A DNA stretch of 10,749 nt from Tissierellia bacterium (lineage in GTDB: Bacteria > Bacillota > Clostridia > Tissierellales > Tepidimicrobiaceae): contig JAAZMG010000274.1 of NCBI GenBank assembly GCA_012798935.1, positions 1-10,749 of the forward strand, in the 5' to 3' direction. A program made the position numbers and the translations under genes. Numbering within the stretch: the first letter of the stretch is position 1; every line of letters starts with the position of its first letter. The notes below the pieces were generated by a model. The model was not told the origin of the DNA. It did not search any database and saw nothing but the letters and a program-made list of their open reading frames with translations. This document shows, in pieces, positions 6,008 to 10,749 of the stretch.

Positions 6008-6466
6008 ATGTTTAAAGAGTTTAAAGAGTTTGCAGTAAAAGGAAATGTTATCGATTTAGCAATTGGGGTTATAATAGGTGGAGCTTTTGGGAAAATAGTA
6101 TCCTCCTTAGTTAATGATGTTATAATGCCTATAGTTGGTGGACTTATAGGCAAAGTGGATTTTACCAACTTCTTTATTAGTTTTGATGGGAATAAATACG
6201 CTACACTTGCACAGGCTAAAGATGCAGGAGTAGCTACATTGAACTATGGTGTATTTTTAAATACAATTATTGAGTTTTTGATAATTTCATTTTCATTGTT
6301 TCTAGTAATTAGACAGATTAACAGATTTAAGAAACAAGAAGAGCCAGCCCCAATTACTACTAAAACATGTCCATACTGTTTTACAGAGATATCTTTGGAA
6401 GCTACCAGATGTCCTAATTGTACTTCCATATTAAATGATGAAGTTATGAGCATAAACAATAATTAA
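6008..6466 (+). CDS. mscL: Large-conductance mechanosensitive channel with C-terminal zinc ribbon
   Basis: MscL forms a homopentameric channel in the cytoplasmic membrane that opens under high tension and releases solutes after osmotic downshock. The N-terminal amphipathic helix and first pore helix are clear (KEFKEFAVKGNVIDLAIGVI, then GGAFGKIVSSLVNDVIMP). A short periplasmic loop (about 51-78) follows, then the second helix (about 82-101). After the cytoplasmic linker the protein ends in a zinc ribbon with Cys121-x2-Cys124 and Cys135-x2-Cys138 in place of the usual plain C-terminal helix. This makes it 152 residues against about 136 in E. coli. Such zinc-ribbon MscL proteins occur in clostridia. 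The ribosome site is AGGAGGG. A promoter was not clearly identified in the short gap after the preceding terminator. The patatin gene follows after 20 bases, suggesting an operon. Confidence 0.93.
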   Translation: MFKEFKEFAVKGNVIDLAIGVIIGGAFGKIVSSLVNDVIMPIVGGLIGKVDFTNFFISFDGNKYATLAQAKDAGVATLNYGVFLNTIIEFLIISFSLFLVIRQINRFKKQEEPAPITTKTCPYCFTEISLEATRCPNCTSILNDEVMSINNN

Positions 6467-6486
6467 GATCAAAAAGAGGTGGGCAT

Positions 6487-7683
6487 ATGTATGGATTGGT
6501 ATTGGAAGGTGGGGGAGCTAAGGGAGCATATCATATTGGAGCCTACAAGGCCTTGGTAGAAGAGGGAATTCAGGTAGGGGGTATAGCAGGTACCTCTGTG
6601 GGAGCGTTAAATGGGGCTATGATAGCTCAAGGAGATTATGAAAAGGCTTATGAAATATGGCATGAAATATCCTATTCTAAAGTTATAGAAGCTAACGATG
6701 AGGAAATTGAAAGATTAAAGCAGATGAAGTTAGACAAAGAGAATATATCCTTATTGACAGAAAAGATAAAAGAAGTTTTACATGAAAAAGGATTGAATAT
6801 AACCCCTTTAAAAAATTTAATACTGGAATCGGTAGATGAAGATAAAATTAGAAATTCTGGAAAGGATTTTGGGATAGTAACAGTATCTTTGACGGATTTG
6901 AAACCTTTGGAAATATATATTGAAGATATTCCTTCAGGTAAGCTAGCAGAATATTTAATGGCTAGTGCATATTTACCTGTATTTAAGAAGGAGAAGATAG
7001 ATGGAAAAAGGTTTATTGATGGAGCCATCTATAATAATTTACCTGTAAATTTATTGGTAGATAAGGGATATAAGGATCTGATATTAATAAGAACTAATGG
7101 TATTGGTATTGCCAAAAAGGTAGACCTTGAAGAGTTAAATACTGTATTAATCTCACCTAATGAAGATTTAGGAAGGGCTTTGGATTTTGATCAGGACGCT
7201 GCAAGGTATAATCTTAAACTTGGTTATTATGATGGGTTAAAAGCTTTAAGGGGATTGAATGGCCATAGTTATTATATTGAACCTATAAAAGATGAAGATT
7301 ATTTTATGAATTATTTATTAAATTTAGAAGAAGAAAAAGTATTAAAATTAGGTGAAATACTTAAAATAGATGAAAATATCCCTTATAAAAGAGCTTTATT
7401 TGAATTTATAATTCCTAAACTATCTAGTATGTTAGGAGTAGAAAAAGAAGCTAGCTATGGAGATATATTTTTCAGCCTATTGGAAAAATTAGCTGAAATT
7501 TATAAAATTGGAAGATTTAAGATTTATAAATATAATGAGTTATTGGATTTAGTAAAAGAAAAATATAAAGTTGAAACAAATAAGGAAACAGGGGTTATGG
7601 ATAAAATAATTGAAAAGGTAGATTTTTTATTGTTTTTAGGAAAGGAAGAAATTATTAGAGTAATAGGAGAAATTATGCTATAA
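6487..7683 (+). CDS. Patatin-like phospholipase
   Basis: The 398-residue protein is a serine lipid acyl hydrolase of the patatin/RssA type. The oxyanion-hole loop GGGAKGAYHIG (8-18), nucleophile elbow GTSVG (35-39, Ser37) and catalytic DGA (178-180, Asp178) are all intact, giving the Ser-Asp dyad. There is no signal peptide or membrane segment, so it is probably cytoplasmic and acts at the inner face of the membrane. Beyond about residue 205 the protein continues for about 190 residues, largely helical and charged, that are not part of the catalytic core and that I do not recognise. AGAGGTGG precedes the ATG, 20 bases after mscL. Co-transcription with the channel hints at a membrane-stress setting, but this is inference. 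The true lipid substrate is unknown. Confidence 0.9.
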   Translation: MYGLVLEGGGAKGAYHIGAYKALVEEGIQVGGIAGTSVGALNGAMIAQGDYEKAYEIWHEISYSKVIEANDEEIERLKQMKLDKENISLLTEKIKEVLHEKGLNITPLKNLILESVDEDKIRNSGKDFGIVTVSLTDLKPLEIYIEDIPSGKLAEYLMASAYLPVFKKEKIDGKRFIDGAIYNNLPVNLLVDKGYKDLILIRTNGIGIAKKVDLEELNTVLISPNEDLGRALDFDQDAARYNLKLGYYDGLKALRGLNGHSYYIEPIKDEDYFMNYLLNLEEEKVLKLGEILKIDENIPYKRALFEFIIPKLSSMLGVEKEASYGDIFFSLLEKLAEIYKIGRFKIYKYNELLDLVKEKYKVETNKETGVMDKIIEKVDFLLFLGKEEIIRVIGEIML

Positions 7684-7697
7684 ATGAGTTCACGGTT

Positions 7698-7721
7698 CTT
7701 TAATGCACTAAGCTATTAAAG
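7698..7721 (+). repeat. Small hairpin downstream of the patatin gene
   Basis: CTTTAAT (7698-7704) pairs perfectly with ATTAAAG (7715-7721) around a 10-base loop. It has no T run and lies just ahead of the real terminator. It may stabilise the 3' end of the mscL-patatin message. Its role is unproven. Confidence 0.35.
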
Positions 7722-7732
7722 CATACTGTAAG

Positions 7733-7778
7733 TTCTTGGATAAGGGTTTATGGACTATTATCCGAGGATTTTGTTTTT
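7733..7778 (+). terminator. Terminator of the mscL-patatin unit
   Basis: A stem of 9-11 bp (7733-7743 with 7758-7768, with U-G pairs) encloses a 14-base loop and is followed by TTTTGTTTTT (7769-7778). It ends the preceding transcription unit about 50 bases after the patatin stop. Confidence 0.75.
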
Positions 7779-7799
7779 AATTAAAAGTTTTAAAAATAG

Positions 7800-7828
7800 T
7801 TGCTATTTTTTTCAATAAAGGGTATAAT
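7800..7828 (+). promoter_or_regulatory. Promoter of the cold-shock gene
   Basis: TTGCTA (7800-7805), a 17-base spacer and a perfect TATAAT (7823-7828) form the best promoter match in the window. Transcription should start near 7835, giving a leader of about 165 bases before the ATG at 8002. Confidence 0.72.
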
Positions 7829-7834
7829 GAATTG

Positions 7835-8001
7835 TAACCTTAATTCATCAGTAAAGCATTTTGTTTTAAGTTTTTATGTAGTAATTAAAAATGATTAGAG
7901 AAATAAGATTTATATAGATTATTATAATCTCCAAATCTTTATTTCTTGTAAACGCGTAAAGCTCTGGGAATTAAAGGAAATAAAAATTTGGAGGTATTAG
8001 A
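7835..8001 (+). promoter_or_regulatory. Structured cold-shock leader with two alternative folds
   Basis: Long 5' leaders that change shape with temperature are known for E. coli cspA. Here a long hairpin can form from 7899-7911 with 7933-7946 (one bulge), capped by an inner stem 7916-7921 with 7925-7930. Alternatively, CTCCAAAT (7929-7936) pairs perfectly with ATTTGGAG (7986-7993), which covers the Shine-Dalgarno sequence GGAGG (7990-7994). Both folds use bases 7929-7936, so they exclude each other: one frees the ribosome site, the other hides it. The pairings are seen in the sequence; the thermosensor role is inferred by analogy. Confidence 0.5.
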
Positions 8002-8205
8002 ATGACTAACGGTACAGTAAAATGGTTTAACTCAGAAAAAGGTTTTGGATTTATTCAAACAGAAGAAGGTACAGATGTTTTTGTACATTTCTCACAAATA
8101 AATAAAGAAGGATTCAAAACATTAGAAGAAGGCGAAGCAGTAACTTTCAAAGTAGTTGAAGGTGCAAAAGGCCCTCAAGCTGAAGATGTAACACCAGTTA
8201 GATAA
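8002..8205 (+). CDS. Cold-shock protein (CspA family RNA chaperone)
   Basis: The 67-residue single-domain cold-shock protein binds single-stranded RNA and DNA and keeps messages unfolded. Both RNA-binding motifs are present: RNP1 in KGFGFIQ (residues 13-19) and RNP2 in VFVHFSQI (26-33). The opening is the family standard GTVKWFNSEKGFGFI. Length and spacing match Bacillus CspB/CspD. The Shine-Dalgarno GGAGG stands 7 bases before the ATG at the end of the structured leader, and a strong terminator follows directly. It is monocistronic. The codon choice seems slightly enriched in common codons, as expected for an abundant protein. Which csp paralogue this is cannot be told from the window. Confidence 0.96.
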   Translation: MTNGTVKWFNSEKGFGFIQTEEGTDVFVHFSQINKEGFKTLEEGEAVTFKVVEGAKGPQAEDVTPVR

Positions 8206-8214
8206 TTAAACCGA

Positions 8215-8256
8215 AAATAAACCCCTAAGGCCATCTATGGCCTTAGGGGTTTATTT
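8215..8256. terminator. Very strong hairpin terminator after the cold-shock gene
   Basis: A perfect 20-bp inverted repeat (8215-8234 with 8237-8256) has a 2-base centre, a GC-rich middle (CCCCTAAGGCC) and A-rich and T-rich ends. It acts as a terminator in the plus direction and, by symmetry, possibly in both. Confidence 0.85.
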
Positions 8257-8303
8257 AAATAACTTCCTTTTATGGTGCCAGGCACCAAAAAAGGAAGTTA
8301 TTT
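8257..8303. repeat. 47-bp palindromic repeat with GGTGCC-A-GGCACC core (REP/MITE-like)
   Basis: Arms of 15 bp (8257-8271 and 8289-8303) are perfectly complementary. After a single A/A mismatch the palindrome continues as TGGTGCC-A-GGCACCA (8273-8287). It directly abuts the preceding terminator with no spare base. The GC-rich core inside A/T-rich arms resembles REP or MITE-type palindromes that carry a GTGCC/GGCAC core in many genomes. No other copy occurs in this window. It could alternatively be a second terminator or part of the peroxiredoxin leader. Confidence 0.6.
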
Positions 8304-8399
8304 GTAATATACATATATTAAAAAATGTTTAAAAGAATTAATAAATGGATATAAATATACTAATCGGAAAAGATTATAAATTTTAACAGGAGGCTAGAA

Positions 8400-8921
8400 A
8401 TGGATAGATTAGTAGGAAGAAAGGCACCAGATTTTACGATGAATGCATGTAAAGGTGACGGTAGCGATTTTACCAAAGTTAGTTTAAAGGATTATAAAGG
8501 GAAATGGTTAGTAATGTTTTTTTATCCATTAGATTTTACTTTTGTTTGCCCAACAGAAATTACTGCATATAGTAAAAGAGTTGAAGACTTTAGAAAAGAA
8601 GGGGCAGAGATATTTGCAGCAAGTGTAGATAGTGAACATTCACATAAAGCTTGGATCAATTCTAGTCTTGGGAAGATTAATTTTCCAATAGCATCGGATA
8701 TGACCAAACAAGTGTCAAAGGATTATGGAATATTATTAGAGGAAGAAGGAGTTGCTTTGAGGGGATTATTTATTATTGACCCTGAAGGAATAGTTAGATA
8801 TTCTGTAATACATGATTTAAATGTAGGAAGAAGTGTAGATGAAACTCTAAGAGTGCTTAAAGCCTTAAAAACTGGAGGGCTTTGTCCAATAGATTGGGAT
8901 GAAGGCCAAGATTTACTATAG
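8400..8921 (+). CDS. 2-Cys peroxiredoxin (AhpC/Prx1 type)
   Basis: The 173-residue thiol peroxidase reduces hydrogen peroxide and organic peroxides in the cytoplasm. The peroxidatic cysteine is Cys50 in the motif DFTFVCPTE, with Thr47 and Arg121 (RGLFIID) completing the active site. The resolving cysteine is Cys162 in GGLCPIDW, so it is a typical 2-Cys enzyme that works as an intersubunit-disulfide dimer. The chain ends about 11 residues after it (DEGQDLL), shorter than E. coli AhpC (187). The C-terminal tail that makes some peroxiredoxins easily over-oxidised (YF motif) is absent, so it should be the robust kind. AGGAGG precedes the ATG. No ahpF-like reductase is adjacent, so the electron donor is unknown. 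A partial PerR-like half site (GATTATAA, about 8372-8379) is too weak to call. Confidence 0.93.
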   Translation: MDRLVGRKAPDFTMNACKGDGSDFTKVSLKDYKGKWLVMFFYPLDFTFVCPTEITAYSKRVEDFRKEGAEIFAASVDSEHSHKAWINSSLGKINFPIASDMTKQVSKDYGILLEEEGVALRGLFIIDPEGIVRYSVIHDLNVGRSVDETLRVLKALKTGGLCPIDWDEGQDLL

Positions 8922-8935
8922 AACGGAAAACTAGT

Positions 8936-8965
8936 AGCGGCCAATTATGGTCGCTTTATTTTATT
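8936..8965 (+). terminator. Hairpin terminator between the peroxiredoxin and Nudix genes
   Basis: AGCGGCC (8936-8942) pairs with GGTCGCT (8949-8955, one G-U) around a 6-base loop, followed by TTATTTTATT. It ends only about 20 bases before the Nudix start, so the Nudix gene probably depends on read-through or on a promoter inside the peroxiredoxin gene. Confidence 0.7.
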
Positions 8966-8984
8966 AGATAGGGGGACAAAAGTA

Positions 8985-9608
8985 GTGGATCTTAATTATA
9001 TTATAAATAGGGTAAATAGTAGAACACCTAAACCTATGGATGTAAAATATAGGTATGCAGTATTGGTTCCAATGATAAAAAATAATCATAGATGGGAACT
9101 AATCTATGAAATGAGAGCCAAAACTTTAAAAAGGCAACCAGGAGAGATATCCTTCCCTGGCGGAGAGGTAGAAAAAGGTGAAACCTATGAGGAAGCAGCC
9201 ATAAGGGAAACTATAGAGGAACTTAATATAAATGAAAATAATATATATGTAATAGGAGAGTTGGATTATTTTGTTTCCTACTATAATTCAACTATTCATT
9301 CATTTTTAGCCACAATTGATGGAATAAATGTGGATAAGGTCCAGCCAAATAAGGGAGAAGTAGACCATATATTCACAGTACCTGTGGATTTTTTCATTAA
9401 AAATGAGCCCAAAGTCTATTATGTAGATTTACACACGTCAATTAATAGAGATTTTCCCTATAATTTAATACAAAATGGAGAAAATTACAATTGGCAAAAA
9501 GGAAAACATTCTGTATATTTTTATAGGTATAATGATTATATTATATGGGGATATACAGCAAAGATGACCAAACATTTTATAGACATAATAAAGCCACTAG
9601 AATTATAA
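8985..9608 (+). CDS. Nudix hydrolase, CoA pyrophosphatase-like
   Basis: The 207-residue protein belongs to the Nudix branch that includes E. coli YeaB/NudL and eukaryotic NUDT7/NUDT8, which split coenzyme A into 3',5'-ADP and phosphopantetheine. The branch signature is present at about residues 43-61 (MRAKTLKRQPGEISFPGG), followed directly by the Nudix box GGEVEKGET...AAIRETIEELNI (about 60-83). The usual glycine near the end of the box (EExGU) is Asn, a tolerated change; the catalytic REx2EE glutamates are intact. The start is GTG 8985, chosen because AGGGGG (8970-8975) stands 9 bases upstream and the domain begins soon after. The last codons take part in a hairpin (9587-9624). CoA as substrate is inferred from the signature, not shown. 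Confidence 0.85.
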   Translation: MDLNYIINRVNSRTPKPMDVKYRYAVLVPMIKNNHRWELIYEMRAKTLKRQPGEISFPGGEVEKGETYEEAAIRETIEELNINENNIYVIGELDYFVSYYNSTIHSFLATIDGINVDKVQPNKGEVDHIFTVPVDFFIKNEPKVYYVDLHTSINRDFPYNLIQNGENYNWQKGKHSVYFYRYNDYIIWGYTAKMTKHFIDIIKPLEL

Positions 9609-9630
9609 TTTTAATGGCTTTATTTATGTT
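9587..9630. terminator. Terminator hairpin between the Nudix and MATE genes
   Basis: AATAAAGCCA (9587-9596) pairs perfectly with TGGCTTTATT (9615-9624), with an inner A/T-rich palindrome. The left arm lies within the last codons of the Nudix gene. It serves the two convergent genes, though the T run on either side is modest. Confidence 0.6.
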
Positions 9631-9633
9631 CCC

Positions 9634-10749
9634 TTATCTTTCCTCTATAATTGGATTGTTTATTATACCCTTGTCATCTAAATACTTCAAATCTCTTATA
9701 AGGAAAATAGCAGTAGTTATAGAGGCAACTAAATCGGACACAGGTCCTGCTGCCCATACTCCAGTAAGACCAAAGAACTTTGGAAGTATGAATAAAGCAG
9801 GTATTAGGATTAAAACTTGTCTAGATAGCCCTAATAATGCAGCTTGTTTGGGCTTTCCTGTGGCTTGAAAGTAGTTGGAGCTAACTATTTGAAAGCCTAT
9901 TATAGGTAGCATAACTAAATTTATCCGCAGCCCTCTAATACCAACTTCCAGTATGCTGGTTATATCTGCACCTTTTTGTAAAAACAATCCAAATAATTTA
10001 TCAGGCATTGTTTGTGTAACTATAAAGCCTATACTTAATACTGAAGTTGCAGCTATTATTGCTTTCTTTAAAGCTTCTTTAACCCTATTATATTTTTTTG
10101 CTCCATAGTTAAAACCTATAATAGGTTGAGCACCTTGATTTATGCCAAAAACAGGCATTAGAATTAACATTGTAATACTGTGAATTACTCCCATACTGGA
10201 GATAGCCACATCACCGCCATAAGCATTTAAACTATTGTTTAATATTACGGTTACTGTGCTTGATGCAAGATGCATACTAAAGGGGGCTAATCCAATGGAG
10301 AGAATGCCTTGAACTATATCTTTCTGTAATCTCATATTTTCTTTTTTAAGTTTTAACATACTCCTGCTGCCAAAAAAGTAGCTGAGAACCCATGTGGCAG
10401 ATACGGCTTGAGCAATAATAGTAGCTAGTGCTGCACCTTTTATACCCATATCAAATATAAATATAAAAGTGTAATCCAATATGATATTAAGTATTGCTCC
10501 TATTAACATAGTGGTCATGGCAACCCTAGGATTACCTTCTCCCCTAATAAAGTTATTTATACCAAATCCTAAGGCTTGGAAGGGAGCACCTATAAGAATT
10601 ATGGACATATATGCTATGGAATAAGGTAGAATATTGTCACTAGCGCCGAAAGCTTTAAGCAAGGGTTCTATAAAGATTAGACCTAAAAAACTTAGAGTTA
10701 GAGAAATAATAAATAGTAAAACGAAAGCATTTCCAAGTATTAGTTCAGC
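9634..10749 (-). CDS. MATE-family multidrug/cation efflux transporter (5' end outside window)
   Basis: The minus-strand frame is open from the right edge to the stop at 9634-9636, giving 371 residues. About 80 N-terminal residues, including the start, lie beyond the window, since the family has about 450. The frame passes through a TTG at 10662-10660, but the codons before it (AELILGNAFVLLFIISLTLS) are clearly MATE-like, so that TTG is not the start. Family features are the FIRGEGNP loop before a membrane helix, the MPVFGINQGAQPIIGFNYGA segment opening the second six-helix bundle, and SNYFQATGKPKQA near the end. MATE pumps use a sodium or proton gradient to export cationic drugs or metabolites. 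The sequence is closest in feel to the MepA-type branch. The substrate is unknown. The C-terminus is short and polar (NNPIIEER). Confidence 0.93.
   Translation of the reverse strand, partial: AELILGNAFVLLFIISLTLSFLGLIFIEPLLKAFGASDNILPYSIAYMSIILIGAPFQALGFGINNFIRGEGNPRVAMTTMLIGAILNIILDYTFIFIFDMGIKGAALATIIAQAVSATWVLSYFFGSRSMLKLKKENMRLQKDIVQGILSIGLAPFSMHLASSTVTVILNNSLNAYGGDVAISSMGVIHSITMLILMPVFGINQGAQPIIGFNYGAKKYNRVKEALKKAIIAATSVLSIGFIVTQTMPDKLFGLFLQKGADITSILEVGIRGLRINLVMLPIIGFQIVSSNYFQATGKPKQAALLGLSRQVLILIPALFILPKFFGLTGVWAAGPVSDLVASITTAIFLIRDLKYLDDKGIINNPIIEER

Noticed and set aside
8372..8386. PerR-box-like half site before the peroxiredoxin gene
   Set aside because: Only one half (GATTATAA) resembles the box and the second half is lost in an A/T-rich run.
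9545..9868. Plus-strand frame running through the Nudix end into the MATE region
   Set aside because: It overlaps two strongly supported genes on both strands, has no ribosome site of its own and carries no motif.

Overview
The window comes from an AT-rich (roughly 30% G+C by eye) Gram-positive genome, most likely a strictly anaerobic member of the Clostridia, perhaps close to the Tissierellales. The signs are strong GGAGG-type ribosome binding sites, heavy use of ATA and AGA codons, short intergenic gaps closed by rho-independent hairpins, a MscL with a C-terminal zinc ribbon, and the remains of a tungsten-type aldehyde ferredoxin oxidoreductase (AOR). This placement is an inference from gene content. 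No mobile-element gene, rRNA, tRNA or CRISPR array was seen.

Bases 1-1600 are a decayed stretch. They hold the tail of an unrecognised gene, a truncated gene of the phosphatidylglycerophosphatase A (YutG/LtrC) family, and a probable TetR-type operator palindrome. The operator sits in front of two broken genes: a short fragment and an AOR gene reduced to collinear scraps. An orphan hairpin, a terminator and a very small minus-strand reading frame with an excellent ribosome binding site follow.

Bases 1617-4570 hold ordinary housekeeping genes, each apparently transcribed alone. These are arginase (minus), ribonuclease H1 with a viroplasmin-like N-terminus (plus), a dCMP deaminase-family protein (minus, sharing a bidirectional terminator with the RNase H gene), and a LURP-one-related/tubby-like protein (plus).

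Bases 4690-7780 carry membrane functions. There is a DAACS-family amino acid/dicarboxylate symporter with altered substrate and sodium motifs. It is followed by a likely two-gene operon of mscL and a patatin-like phospholipase.

Bases 7800-8310 hold a cold-shock protein gene with a well-formed promoter and a leader of about 165 bases. The leader can form two mutually exclusive structures, one of which hides the Shine-Dalgarno sequence. Its terminator abuts a 47-bp near-perfect palindrome with a GGTGCC-A-GGCACC core, which resembles a REP/MITE-type repeat.

Bases 8400-10749 hold a 2-Cys peroxiredoxin, a Nudix hydrolase of the CoA-pyrophosphatase type starting at GTG, and, convergent with them, a MATE-family efflux pump whose start lies beyond the window. 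I found no complete undescribed system. The features most worth checking are the cold-shock leader switch, the palindromic repeat, the operator that outlived its operon, and the tiny reading frame with an in-frame TGA.
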